From assembly GCF_000741695.1 (NCBI RefSeq), contig NZ_JGZK01000002.1, positions 1 through 64,000 of the forward strand: a DNA stretch of 64,000 nt, written 5' to 3'. The stretch's first letter is position 1, and the number at the start of each line of letters is the position of its first letter. Below are positions 26,678-35,263 of the stretch, piece by piece. Below the pieces are notes generated by a model. It was not told where the DNA came from. It was given only the letters and a program-made list of their open reading frames with translations, and did not search any database. The stretch comes from Bifidobacterium reuteri DSM 23975. GTDB taxonomy: Bacteria; Actinomycetota; Actinomycetes; Actinomycetales; Bifidobacteriaceae. Made by a program: the position numbers and the translations under genes.

Positions 26678-29302
26678 TCACGGTTCATACGATTCATACG
26701 TCCTGTTTTCGGCCCGCCATATGGCCTGCGCCCGACCGAAGTACGTGGTGCAGGTGTTGCCGGCGAGTTCATCGAAGGTGATGGGATTGGCACTGGCCGC
26801 CCCGAGCAACGTGGCATGGGCGAGTACGGCATTCAGTTCCGCATCGGCGTTCGACACATGGGTTGGCACGCCGCCCTCATGCTGTGAAACACTCTGTGAA
26901 ACATACGCTCGACCGCTGCCGCCCACCGGCTTCCCCTCAGGTGCATCTACGAGCACACTGCCATCCTGAAGCACGGTGATGGCGCGATCGTCGGTGACAT
27001 GCACTTCGCCTTTCGCGTCGGTAAGGGCGATGGATCCATAGACCAGCTCCTCGCCGTTCCACCGAGGATCGTCTCGCGGATATGGGTTGGGGACCCGTTC
27101 GAATACCGTGGTGACCATGAATTCCCGACCGGCCGAGGTCAGCGAACTATCGGCGATCGGCTGTCCTCCGCTGTCATAGGCCGTCGCGGTGAGCGTACCG
27201 GGCTCATACGGGACCCGGAATTCCGCCATGCACCGGCGCACCGGCGCACGTCCGACGTGACGTCCGTTCAGCGACAGCTCCACGCTTCTGCCACCCGAAT
27301 ACACCTGGACTATGGCTTCACGACCCTCATATCCGGCCCATGACCAGCTGGCTATGCCGTCATGCCCTCGCTCTATGAACCGCGCGGTACGGCCAGCGCG
27401 GGATGAGGATGAACCCGCTCCATACAACAGCTGCATGGGGCGTACGGTGATGGCCGGAGTGCGCCGCACACCGGTGACGATCTGCCGGTACAGCATCTGC
27501 CCGGTCGGCTCGCCGGTAATGTCGATAAGCCCTGAGCCGCCCAACAATCCCGGATAACGCCGGTATGGGCCGGTCAGATGGCCGCGCAAAGCCATATGGT
27601 CGCCGTATTGGCGCATCCAACCGTATGGCTCCGGATTCGAATAAGCCCATGCGCTCACCGACGCTTCGCCGATGTAATCCCAGCCGGTCCACACGAAGTC
27701 GCCAATCATGTACGGCAACCGTTGGGCGGTGGGCCACGTATCGATGATCTCCTGCGGATAGGTCTCGCTGGCGCAGAACACCCGATTGGGATGCCTGCGG
27801 TGGAACCATTCGGGACCCTGGCGGCAATAGTTCAGCCCCGCCACATCCACTTCATCGAACACCGCATTGCTCTGCCGATCCATGATGCCGGTGGCGAGCG
27901 CAGCCGGCATGAGCCTGTCGATGATCGACAGCATGATCGGCCCCGAGGCGTGTTCGAGTGTGGTGTTGAGCCCCGGTTCCCCTTCCACCGTGATGTCATG
28001 CTGGTCCATGCCGGCCTTGGTTTTCGCAGCTATGGACAGCGAAATCGGGTTCACGCAGTCGATGATCGGGCGGCTGGTGTCCAGAGAGCGGATGATGGCG
28101 CGCATGGATCGCGCCGCGTCGGCGGCACGCGGTGACTTGGTATCCGCGATCTCGTTGCCTATGGAATACAGCACCACGCTGGGATGGTTGCGGTCCTTGC
28201 GGACCATCGACGCCAGATCGTCGGCGTAATGGTCGCGGAAATCACTGGCGTAATCGTAGCTGGTCTTGTGCATCCACCACATGTCGAACGCCTCGTCCAT
28301 AACCAAGAGTCCCACTTCATCGCAGGCGTCGAGGAACGCCTTGGACAATGGGTTGTGCGCCGAACGAACGGCATTGAAGCCTTGTTGTTTCAGTATGCGC
28401 GCACGACGGTATTCGGCCTGTGGCATGGTGGCGGCGCCGAGGATGCCGTTGTCGTGATGCACGCAGCCACCGTTGAGCAGTGTGCGTCTGCCGTTGAGTC
28501 GCAAGCCATGCGTGGCGTCGCAGGTCAGGGTTCGGATGCCGAACCGTTCGGCATGGGTGTCGAGCAATGTGCCGTCATCGGCATGCAATTCGATGAGTGC
28601 GGTATACAAGGTGGGCGAATCCGGCGACCAGAGTCGAGCATCCTCAATGGCGCCAATGGTGCCGCTCCCCTCCTGGAATTGGGCCGCGACCTCTCCTTGC
28701 GCATCGACGATGGTGACATCGAGATACTGGCCGAGGATGAGTGGATTGTCAAGGGCAATTGCCACGTTGGCCTTGACGTGGCAACCGGTCGGTGCCTCGG
28801 CCGTATCACCAACGACAAGGGCCTCGATATGCACGCCATCCGGTCGAATCGCATCCGCGCTCTCGGCGGTCCACAGCCACACCGGCCGGTAGATTCCCGA
28901 GCCTGAATACCAACGCGAATTGGGAATATCGGAGTTGTCCACTACCACGGTCAGCGTATTGGCACCGGGCTTCAGCGATGCCGCGATATCGAGATGATAA
29001 TCTCCGTATCCATACGTCAACTCGCCCGCCAAAGTACCGTTGACCATCACCGTGGCATGCGGGTACACGCCCTCGAATTCCAGCAGGCATGAGGCTGGCG
29101 GACGACCGTCGAAACGTAACGTGGTGCGGTATTCATACGTGCCGCCCGGATAGTAACCGGTATTGTATCCGTTCGCGGTATCCGGATCGCGATGCTCGTG
29201 AATCATCGCGTCATGAGGCAACGTGACCGACTGCCACACTCCGGATCCTTTGCCGCCAATGCTCCGAAACTGCCACTGGGAATTGATATCGACGCGCCGC
29301 AT
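26678..29302 (-). CDS. Glycoside hydrolase family 2, beta-galactosidase-like
   Basis: An 874-residue cytoplasmic enzyme without signal peptide. The N-terminal jelly-roll (WQSVTLPHDAMIHEHRDP), an Ig-like domain and the TIM barrel are in the usual order. The acid/base is Glu384 in YSIGNEIAD and the nucleophile Glu513 in CASETYPQEI; AVRSAHNPLSKAFLDACDE is typical for the family. The C-terminal part looks like the DUF4982/Ig region of shorter LacZ-type enzymes. Likely substrates are beta-galactosides of milk or plant origin, but beta-glucuronidase- or mannosidase-like activity cannot be excluded. ATG 29302 with AATAAGG is preferred over a start 8 codons up. An aldehyde dehydrogenase gene follows closely. 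Confidence 0.88.
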   Translation of the reverse strand: MRRVDINSQWQFRSIGGKGSGVWQSVTLPHDAMIHEHRDPDTANGYNTGYYPGGTYEYRTTLRFDGRPPASCLLEFEGVYPHATVMVNGTLAGELTYGYGDYHLDIAASLKPGANTLTVVVDNSDIPNSRWYSGSGIYRPVWLWTAESADAIRPDGVHIEALVVGDTAEAPTGCHVKANVAIALDNPLILGQYLDVTIVDAQGEVAAQFQEGSGTIGAIEDARLWSPDSPTLYTALIELHADDGTLLDTHAERFGIRTLTCDATHGLRLNGRRTLLNGGCVHHDNGILGAATMPQAEYRRARILKQQGFNAVRSAHNPLSKAFLDACDEVGLLVMDEAFDMWWMHKTSYDYASDFRDHYADDLASMVRKDRNHPSVVLYSIGNEIADTKSPRAADAARSMRAIIRSLDTSRPIIDCVNPISLSIAAKTKAGMDQHDITVEGEPGLNTTLEHASGPIMLSIIDRLMPAALATGIMDRQSNAVFDEVDVAGLNYCRQGPEWFHRRHPNRVFCASETYPQEIIDTWPTAQRLPYMIGDFVWTGWDYIGEASVSAWAYSNPEPYGWMRQYGDHMALRGHLTGPYRRYPGLLGGSGLIDITGEPTGQMLYRQIVTGVRRTPAITVRPMQLLYGAGSSSSRAGRTARFIERGHDGIASWSWAGYEGREAIVQVYSGGRSVELSLNGRHVGRAPVRRCMAEFRVPYEPGTLTATAYDSGGQPIADSSLTSAGREFMVTTVFERVPNPYPRDDPRWNGEELVYGSIALTDAKGEVHVTDDRAITVLQDGSVLVDAPEGKPVGGSGRAYVSQSVSQHEGGVPTHVSNADAELNAVLAHATLLGAASANPITFDELAGNTCTTYFGRAQAIWRAENRTYESYEP

Positions 29303-29381
29303 AGCCTTATTGTAGGCCTGCCGCACTGAATATGCGCGATGCGCACGATTGCAGCAGAAACAACCACCGCTGAAAAGACGT

Positions 29382-29462
29382 CAGCACAAGAAATTCCCGA
29401 AACAAACCCAATCGCCGAGAAAACCTTGCACTGAACCAACCTCAGCACAAACAATTCCCGAA
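29382..29462. repeat. 61-bp dispersed repeat, two copies (locus B)
   Basis: Units start CAGCACAAGAAATTCC at 29382 and CAGCACAAACAATTCC at 29443, with CCTTGC 42 bases into the first unit, the same spacing as locus A near 19.7 kb. Confidence 0.65.
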
Positions 29463-29469
29463 AAACCAG

Positions 29470-29706
29470 CCCACTGGGCTGTGGGCTTCACGGCAGTGCT
29501 ACAGCAACTTCGGACGGGCTACGCCCGCACACTGCTGACTCGCCTCACGGCTCGCCACACTGCCTACGGACAACCCACCGGGTTGTCCGCTTTACGGCAG
29601 TGCTACAGCAACTTCGGACGGGCTACGCCCGCACACTGCTGACTCGCCTCACGGCTCGCCACACTGCCTACGGACAACCCACCGGGTTGTCCGCTTTACG
29701 GCAGTG
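29470..29706. repeat. 104-bp tandem repeat running into the 3' end of the sulfatase gene
   Basis: Two near-identical 104-base units start CGGCAGTGCTACAGC at 29491 and 29595, and a third begins at 29699 but stops after about 8 bases inside the last codons of the next gene. Each unit contains the perfect hairpin GGACAACCC-acc-GGGTTGTCC, a GACGGGC-ta-GCCC-type hairpin and flanking GGCAGTG/CACTGCC arms. The 20 bases before the first unit match the end of a unit with several changes. The open frames through it are repeat artefacts. Confidence 0.85.
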
Positions 29707-31768
29707 TCATGAAATTGGTGTTTTTGAGGTAGTTTTTGCCAGCAGTGATGTCGTATTGGATGAGCTTGTAGTCGGCGAGCAGCTGCTCGGTCTCCTCGTC
29801 GAAGTCCTCGGTGGACATCGGCTCGCCATCCTGGTCCAGATAGATGCTCTGGCCTTCGGGGATGCGCTCCCAGCCCTGAATCTGGTTGACTACCGGCGGC
29901 TCCATAGCGGCGATCTTCGCGTGCATCTCGGTCAGGAACGCCAGATACGGCGACACCTTGGCGTCCATATGCTCGGCGGCCTGGGCCACGAAGAAGTTCG
30001 GTGAGGAATAGGCGGCGTCATCCGCCTTGACGCCCTGGGTGCCGGACGCCTTGTTCGACCAGATGAAGTAATCGGTCAGATGCAGGGCCAAGGAGTTGCC
30101 GTCATCCTGGCCGGCCGAGGAATAGATGCCGGGCAGGTGGTCGCCGTAGAACACCACGGTGACCGGCTTGTCCAGCTTGTCCAATTCGTCCAGGAATTCC
30201 TTCGTGGCCTGATCGGTGATCGACGCGCCCTTCTGATAGGTCTCGATCGACTCCTGCTCATCCTTCTCCAATGGCGTGCCGGTGGTGGATTCGACGGTGA
30301 AGTCGTTGTCCTTGTACCACTCGTGGTAGGGCATGTGGTTCTGCATCGTGATGATCTGGATGAACTTGTTCGCGGTGCCGTCCTTGATGCCCTCAAGCGC
30401 CGAATCGTACGAGGATTTGTCGGAGACATAGGGCGAATCGTCGATCTTGTCCTGATACTTGATCACATCAGGGCCGGTCAGCGTATAGAAGTGCGAGAAT
30501 CCGAACTTCTTGTAGTTCGTGGCACGCGAATACATGCTCGACTCGTAGGGGTGGTAGCCGAGCGAATTCGCGGGCGCGCCCCACATCTGGTTGATGGTGG
30601 GCGCCCAATGAGCGCCGGGCACCAGCTGCTGGTACGGGCTGGTGAGCGAGGAGTCGAAGTTGGCCATCGACAGGCCGGTCAACCCCATGTATTCGAGGTT
30701 CGCGGTGCCGCCGCCATAGCCCGAGGAGAGCATCAGACCCGAGGTGGTGTTCTCCTTGATCTTGCGGATATTGGGCATGGAGTCCTTGTTGACCTTCAGC
30801 CCGGGCACACGGCTCGGGTCGGAGAATGATTCGGACAGCACATACACCACGGTGGAATCGTTGAGATTGTTGGCGCGGGAGGCGTTGATCTGCTTCGCCT
30901 CCTGCTCGTAGCGCGCCGCCACCTCCTTCATGGTCTGCTCGGAATAGTCGTCCGGCTTATCCATGATCTTGGGGTTGACCTGGCGGGTGAAGGCCACGAG
31001 CGGGCCGTTGCGCTGCGCATCATAGACCGAATCCCACATGGAGGGCTTGTCGCCCATGCCCAAGGAAAGCTTGTTGGCCCATGAATCCGTGGTGCTCACC
31101 TGCATGCAGTACAGGGAGAATGCAAGCAGTGGCAGCAACAGCAGAATCAATCGGGAGGCGAAGTTCAGCCCCATGTTCCTGGTGCGGATCATACGGCCTT
31201 GGCGCCCATCGAAATGACGCAGCACCAGAATCAGCGCCACCAATGCGATGAATGCGCCCAGCGCCACCAAAATGGTCACGTGGGCCCCGGCCGGGATGAA
31301 GGTGAGCATGTTGCCGGTGTTGGTGCCGAGGAATCCGAGATCGGCGGGCAGGATCGCCTCATATCGGATCTCCACCTTGAAATGCTCGATCGCGGCCACG
31401 AAGATGCCGGCCGCGAGGATCACGATGCTTGCCGTCCAGAACCGGTTGAACAGCATGAGCAGCGCCAGATACAGCAACCCGACCAATATCACGTTCAGCA
31501 GGAACACGAAATTGCCGTCGGTCCACATTTTGCTGACGAATCCGAAGCCGACCGTGGGGCTGGAAAGCTGCACACGCGTGGAGCTGGAGGAGACACCCAC
31601 TTCGAGCGCCGCCACGGCGATGATGTCGAATACGAGGAACAGCACGCCGTACAACCAGCCGGGGAACGGCTTGTGCGGGTGCTTCGGGGTGACTTCGTCC
31701 GCCTCGGCCCGGTTCTCCCAGAGCCGCCAACGGAACTTCGATGTGGTGTTACTGGTGTTTTCGCTCAT
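29696..31768 (-). CDS. LTA-synthase-like membrane sulfatase (phosphoglycerol transferase family)
   Basis: A 690-residue protein with about five N-terminal membrane helices (residues 38-230), then an extracellular alkaline-phosphatase/sulfatase-fold domain. VVYVLSESFSDPSRVPG is the first metal motif, the nucleophile Thr is in SGYGGGTANLEYMGLTGLSM and VVFYGDHLPGIYSS is the conserved Asp-His metal site. Enzymes of this family add glycerol phosphate (or modify glycans with phosphoglycerol) on the cell surface. Whether it makes lipoteichoic acid or decorates another polymer is open. Its stop codon and last two codons lie within the repeat unit that follows. ATG 31768 is preceded by a weak site. 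Confidence 0.87.
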   Translation of the reverse strand: MSENTSNTTSKFRWRLWENRAEADEVTPKHPHKPFPGWLYGVLFLVFDIIAVAALEVGVSSSSTRVQLSSPTVGFGFVSKMWTDGNFVFLLNVILVGLLYLALLMLFNRFWTASIVILAAGIFVAAIEHFKVEIRYEAILPADLGFLGTNTGNMLTFIPAGAHVTILVALGAFIALVALILVLRHFDGRQGRMIRTRNMGLNFASRLILLLLPLLAFSLYCMQVSTTDSWANKLSLGMGDKPSMWDSVYDAQRNGPLVAFTRQVNPKIMDKPDDYSEQTMKEVAARYEQEAKQINASRANNLNDSTVVYVLSESFSDPSRVPGLKVNKDSMPNIRKIKENTTSGLMLSSGYGGGTANLEYMGLTGLSMANFDSSLTSPYQQLVPGAHWAPTINQMWGAPANSLGYHPYESSMYSRATNYKKFGFSHFYTLTGPDVIKYQDKIDDSPYVSDKSSYDSALEGIKDGTANKFIQIITMQNHMPYHEWYKDNDFTVESTTGTPLEKDEQESIETYQKGASITDQATKEFLDELDKLDKPVTVVFYGDHLPGIYSSAGQDDGNSLALHLTDYFIWSNKASGTQGVKADDAAYSSPNFFVAQAAEHMDAKVSPYLAFLTEMHAKIAAMEPPVVNQIQGWERIPEGQSIYLDQDGEPMSTEDFDEETEQLLADYKLIQYDITAGKNYLKNTNFMTLP

Positions 31769-31892
31769 TCGCCTGCAGTTTACCTATTGTTTCTTCAATA
31801 TTTCCAAAGGGCTATTGTTACCGCACAACCTTGGGGAATCATGATCATGCGACGATTCTTTACGGTTCTCTGACTCCTCAGAATAGTGCAAA

Positions 31893-31919
31893 GGGTGCCT
31901 CGGCATAACCGAAGCACCC
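31893..31919 (-). terminator. Terminator downstream of znuA
   Basis: GGGTGCCTCGG and CCGAAGCACCC form an 11-bp stem with one mismatch around a 5-base loop, followed on the minus strand by TTTGC. Confidence 0.6.
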
Positions 31920-32046
31920 GTATACAAGGAGCCTTCCCCAATAGCTCGCGTTCTCACTATCCCTATGCGAACCGCGCTATTCGATCAGCTTATTGATTAT
32001 GATCACGCGCCGTTGTGTCTGTTGCGCATTACCGCCTGTCGCCAAG

Positions 32047-32967
32047 TCACTTCACTGCGGCGGCGAACTGATCGACCAGGGCATCCATCCAGTCGAGCAG
32101 GTTGTCGTATTCGGACGGCATCTGTTCGGTAAGTTCCACGATCGGCACGTTGGCATCCTTGGCCGCACCGGTGATCTGATCGGTGGTGGAGCTGGCCTCC
32201 TGAGAATTGAAGACCAGCATCTTGATGGAGCCGCCCTTGAGCGCGTCCTGGAAGTCCTTGATATCGGCCGGTGTCGGCTCGCTTTCGTTGGCGGAGGCCT
32301 GCGCATAGCCCTTCGGCGTGGCATCGCTCATCTTGAGGTCGTCGGCCAGATACCACGCCACGGATTCGGTGGCGGCATAGGGCAGTTCCGCGGTCTTGGC
32401 GGACGTCTCCTTGATCTTGGACTCGAGCTTGTCCTCCTTGGCGTGCCAATCCTCGTTGAGCTTGGCGTAGTCGTCCTTGTTGTCCGGGTCGGCCTTCTGA
32501 TAGGCGGCGGTGATGGCGTCGGCGGTGGCGGAGCGGACCTCGGCGGAGAACCAGACGTGCGGGTTGTCGCCTTCCTTGATGCCGGCGGTTTCGGCGGCGT
32601 CCACCAGAGTGGCTTGGGTGGATTCGGCGGCCTTGGACGCCCACGGGTCGTAGTCGGCGCCGTTGACCACGGCCACTTTGGCCGAGCCGAACTTGGCCAC
32701 GTCTGCGGCCGTGGGCTCGTAGTCGTGCGCCTCCACGTTGGTCTTGGTCATGATATTGGTGACTTCGACGTTGTCGCCACCGAGGTCGGCGGCCACCGAA
32801 CCCCACTGATTAATGGATGCCACGACCTCGATCTTGCCGGAGGATGCGGCGGCATCGGAGCCGGTGCTGCTGGCGGCGTTGCTGGAACCGCAGGCGGCCA
32901 TCGAGAACAGGGTCGCTGCAGCAGCTGCGACGGCAAGCACGCGCTTGGCGTTGGACATGATGGACAT
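32047..32967 (-). CDS. znuA: Zinc ABC transporter substrate-binding lipoprotein
   Basis: A 306-residue cluster A-I metal-binding protein. A lipoprotein signal ends in FSMAAC with Cys26. The fold follows as two lobes: IEVVASINQWGSVAADLGG (strand 1 of lobe 1), the first zinc ligand His81 in EAHDYEPTAADV, a helix and the second ligand His137 in NPHVWFSAE, then a long helix and lobe 2. Lobe 2 lacks the clear third histidine and uses ATESVAWYLADD instead. There is no flexible His-rich loop. It captures zinc (or manganese) outside the membrane. A Zur-type box overlaps its promoter. No znuB or znuC is within the window, so permease and ATPase must lie elsewhere. Confidence 0.88.
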   Translation of the reverse strand: MSIMSNAKRVLAVAAAAATLFSMAACGSSNAASSTGSDAAASSGKIEVVASINQWGSVAADLGGDNVEVTNIMTKTNVEAHDYEPTAADVAKFGSAKVAVVNGADYDPWASKAAESTQATLVDAAETAGIKEGDNPHVWFSAEVRSATADAITAAYQKADPDNKDDYAKLNEDWHAKEDKLESKIKETSAKTAELPYAATESVAWYLADDLKMSDATPKGYAQASANESEPTPADIKDFQDALKGGSIKMLVFNSQEASSTTDQITGAAKDANVPIVELTEQMPSEYDNLLDWMDALVDQFAAAVK

Positions 32968-33047
32968 GATTGGATTTTCCTCTCTAATTCAGCTGTTTGG
33001 CCGGGCGATGTTGCTGTTGCTGCACATCGACCGGCCACCAACACGAC

Positions 33048-33077
33048 AGAATAACACATATTGAGAACTATTATCAT
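33048..33077 (-). promoter_or_regulatory. Zur box over the znuA promoter
   Basis: On the minus strand TGATAA-TAG-TTCTCA (33062-33076) is a 15-base palindrome with one mismatch. ATGATA (33072-33077) and TATTCT (33048-33053) form a -35/-10 pair with 18-base spacing, so the box covers the -35 and part of the spacer. The layout is the same as at the rpmB operon. Confidence 0.7.
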
Positions 33078-33265
33078 TTGCATTTGTTTCGGCGTGTTCT
33101 CATTCGGCCGCGCGACCCGTCACAATCTTCAACACCCGGCCCTCCGTAACGCAGCAATACAGCAAAACACAGCATGACCAAGCAATGCCGAACGACACAG
33201 ATCGCGATGCTCTCATCCACCTGACCTATTCACCCAATTCCAATCAGCCCTGCATCAGCGCGCAC

Positions 33266-34162
33266 TCAGACACGTGGCACCGTTGCACCGGACGCCGCAC
33301 CCACCAGCTCCATCAGACTTACGGTATGGGCGTCCTCGCATATCAGCGCATCGCAGTCGGCTATAGCGCGAATGATGTCACGGCACCGGCACTCACCATC
33401 CGCATCCAGATGACGCGCCAAACAGCCGGCTCCGACCACCGGCAGCTCCAATACGCACGAAGACTCTCGAATCAGGCGGGAGACCACGGCACCAGTGGAG
33501 CGCTCATCATAGACGCCATCCTCCTCACCCAAGCCATAGAGACACAGCCGATCGTCGTCGAAGAACCGCTCCTCGAACTCGTCAAGACCCACCGCATTGG
33601 CGACGACACCGACGAACAACGGCATACTCCAGTCATCAAGGCGGAACAAATCCGTCAGATACTGCGCCACCAGAGAGCCCTCCAAACCGACCGGCAACGA
33701 GACAAGGAACGCCTCAGGCATGGTAAACGACAGGGATTCCGGCGATGCGGACGCGGAAATCCCCATAGCATCCGACAACCCATTCGACTCAATCCTTGGC
33801 GGCACTTCCGATCCCACCCCGACACCCGCTGCAAACGCCGAGCATATTGACTTCAGCACACGTCCGACGTCATGCTTCACCGTGCAGCTCATGCAGCACT
33901 CCTCCAAGGCGAACGACTCCGACTCGCCGAACGTCAGACCGTCCGCGCGGGGACGCGCGACCGTGCGGACGATGTCCAGCCCGGACTCAACGGCGGCATT
34001 CGGCCGCACATCGTACGCGATCGAGCACACGGACGGACAGGAGTCGGCCAGCGAAAACGCCACGGCATCAAGACTGAGCCGATCCGCCCCTGTGAGCAGC
34101 ACCACCGGCACGCCAGCGCCGCGTTCCGCGTTTCCCAATGATTGCAATACCGGATGAATCAT
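33266..34162 (-). CDS. CobW-like (COG0523) protein of the zinc-starvation regulon
   Basis: A 298-residue protein related to the actinobacterial CobW/COG0523 group that goes with zinc-free ribosomal proteins. VPVVLLTGADRLSLDAVA at the start corresponds to the P-loop region but lacks GxxGxGKT, so nucleotide binding is doubtful. EECCMSCTVKHDVGRVL (residues 88-104) matches the CxxC metal motif and following helix of the family, with C89, C90 and C93. Further Cys/His residues near ECRCRDI could bind metal. It probably acts in zinc allocation. ATG 34162 has AAGGAAGG, and its promoter is divergent from the ribosomal protein operon with the Zur box between the two. Confidence 0.7.
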   Translation of the reverse strand: MIHPVLQSLGNAERGAGVPVVLLTGADRLSLDAVAFSLADSCPSVCSIAYDVRPNAAVESGLDIVRTVARPRADGLTFGESESFALEECCMSCTVKHDVGRVLKSICSAFAAGVGVGSEVPPRIESNGLSDAMGISASASPESLSFTMPEAFLVSLPVGLEGSLVAQYLTDLFRLDDWSMPLFVGVVANAVGLDEFEERFFDDDRLCLYGLGEEDGVYDERSTGAVVSRLIRESSCVLELPVVGAGCLARHLDADGECRCRDIIRAIADCDALICEDAHTVSLMELVGAASGATVPRV

Positions 34163-34176
34163 AACAACCTTCCTTT

Positions 34177-34206
34177 TTGATAATGGTTATCATTATGGTG
34201 TATAGT
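34177..34206 (+). promoter_or_regulatory. Zur box and leaderless promoter of the rpmB operon
   Basis: TGATAA-TGG-TTATCA (34178-34192) is a perfect 15-base Zur-type palindrome. TTGATA (34177-34182) and TATAGT (34201-34206) are 18 bases apart, so the repressor would cover the -35. The start point is expected near 34213, at the ATG 34215 of rpmB, with no ribosome site. The box also lies 16 bases before the CobW-like start on the other strand, so one site can control both. Confidence 0.85.
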
Positions 34207-34214
34207 CTGCAATC

Positions 34215-34454
34215 ATGTCCAAACAATGTCAAATTCTGGGCACGCATGCCTCCACCGGCAATCGCGTCTCCCATTCGCACCGAAAAACCAAACGAACCTT
34301 CTCGCCGAATCTGCAAACGAAGCGGTATTGGGCCCCGTCTCTGGGACGCACCATCACACTCACCGTGAGCGCCAAAGGCATGAAGACCATCGACCGCATC
34401 GGCATCGAAGCGGCGCTCGCTCGCATCCGCCGCAACCAGAACGTCAACCGATGA
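34215..34454 (+). CDS. rpmB: Ribosomal protein L28, zinc-independent paralogue
   Basis: A 79-residue L28: MSKQCQILGTHASTGNRVSH at the N-terminus, KRTFSPNLQTKRYWAPSLGR in the middle and VSAKGMKTIDRIGIEA at the end. The usual zinc-ribbon cysteine pairs are lost; a single Cys5 is left where the first CxxC would be. It replaces zinc-binding L28 in the 50S subunit when zinc is short. It is the first gene of the Zur-box operon, apparently on a leaderless message. The stop overlaps a 31-codon reading frame (ATGA). Confidence 0.9.
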   Translation: MSKQCQILGTHASTGNRVSHSHRKTKRTFSPNLQTKRYWAPSLGRTITLTVSAKGMKTIDRIGIEAALARIRRNQNVNR

Positions 34455-34546
34455 CTCGCGCCCGATACTCGCTCGGCAGACACTGGCTGCTCGACGCGGG
34501 CGACGCTCATCAGCCCTGCGATGCGCACTCGGCAGGAAACCATTAG
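34451..34546 (+). CDS. Possible 31-residue His/Cys/Asp-rich microprotein
   Basis: ATG 34451 overlaps the rpmB stop (ATGA) and opens a short frame ending TAG 34546. The sequence starts MTRARYSLGRHWLL and its second half, DAGDAHQPCDAHSAGNH, is packed with His, Asp and one Cys, possible metal ligands. It fills most of the otherwise unexplained 165-base gap between rpmB and rpmG. It has no recognised relatives and no clear ribosome site beyond coupling, so it may also be non-coding. Confidence 0.3.
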   Translation: MTRARYSLGRHWLLDAGDAHQPCDAHSAGNH

Positions 34547-34618
34547 GCACCCAACAGCCATCCGTCAGATACCTGAGATGCAACCAACAGACAACCAATA
34601 GAAAGCAGTCGAAGCATC

Positions 34619-34789
34619 ATGTCAAGCAAATCATCGGAGATCAGACCGGTCATCACCCTTAAATCCACGGCGGGAACCGGCTTCACCTACACGACCCGCA
34701 AGAACCGACGCAACACGCCGGACCGACTCGAACTGCTGAAGTTCGACCCGGTGGTGCGCAGGCGCGTCGTCTTCCGGGAATCGCGCTGA
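34619..34789 (+). CDS. rpmG: Ribosomal protein L33, zinc-independent paralogue
   Basis: A 56-residue protein, too short for most gene finders. It has the L33 pattern [36 protein letters not shown] and a basic end ([12 protein letters not shown]). L33 normally has two CxxC pairs; this one has no cysteine. ATG 34619 is the start and TGA 34787-34789 the stop; the rpsN ribosome site AGGAGG begins right after. It is the second ribosomal gene in the zinc-starvation operon. Confidence 0.9.
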   Translation: MSSKSSEIRPVITLKSTAGTGFTYTTRKNRRNTPDRLELLKFDPVVRRRVVFRESR

Positions 34790-34805
34790 ACAGGAGGAGC
34801 CACCA

Positions 34806-35111
34806 ATGGCCAAAACCAGCAAAATCAACCGACAAATGCAGCGCGAACGCATCGTGGCGAAATATGCCGAACGGCGAGCACAATACAAGCGGGACAGCGT
34901 CAACCCGCACCTGACCGCCGAGGAGCGTGCCGAGGCGATGCGCAAGCTGCACGCCCTGCCGCGCGACGCCAGCCCCACCAGACTGCGCAACCGGGATTCC
35001 ATCGACGGACGGCCGCGCGGATTCAACCGCAAGTTCGGTCTGTCCCGCATCAACCTGCGCGAGAAGGCGCATAGGGGCGAGCTGCCCGGCGTAGTGAAAT
35101 CAAGCTGGTGA
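34806..35111 (+). CDS. rpsN: Ribosomal protein S14, zinc-independent long form
   Basis: A 101-residue S14 of the long type: [20 protein letters not shown] at the start, then [17 protein letters not shown] and the conserved C-terminus [34 protein letters not shown]. The zinc-binding short form used in this phylum has two CxxC pairs, which are absent here. It would take the place of the zinc form in the 30S subunit. The ribosome site AGGAGG is strong. It lies in the Zur-box operon between rpmG and rpmJ. Confidence 0.95.
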   Translation: MAKTSKINRQMQRERIVAKYAERRAQYKRDSVNPHLTAEERAEAMRKLHALPRDASPTRLRNRDSIDGRPRGFNRKFGLSRINLREKAHRGELPGVVKSSW

Positions 35112-35140
35112 CCCACAAACCGTAGATAAGAAGCAACACC

Positions 35141-35263
35141 ATGAAAGTCAAATCCTCCATTCGATCGCTGGCCCGTAAGGACGGCTCCTACCTCGTCCGG
35201 CGCCGCGGACATCTGTACGTCATCAATAAGAAGAATCCGCATTGGAAAGCGAGGCAAGGCTGA
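35141..35263 (+). CDS. rpmJ: Ribosomal protein L36, zinc-independent paralogue
   Basis: A 40-residue protein starting [15 protein letters not shown] and ending [20 protein letters not shown], the L36 pattern of the cysteine-free B type (YkgO-like). The normal L36 binds zinc with three Cys and one His. It overlaps the next gene in a TGATG arrangement, so it is coupled to rpmF. The identification rests on length, the RRRGHLYVI core and the setting among other spare ribosomal proteins. Confidence 0.88.
   Translation: MKVKSSIRSLARKDGSYLVRRRGHLYVINKKNPHWKARQG

Noticed and set aside
29349..30004. Plus-strand frames over the 104-bp repeat and sulfatase 3' end
   Set aside because: They encode the same repeated peptide from the tandem DNA repeat and run antisense to the sulfatase gene.
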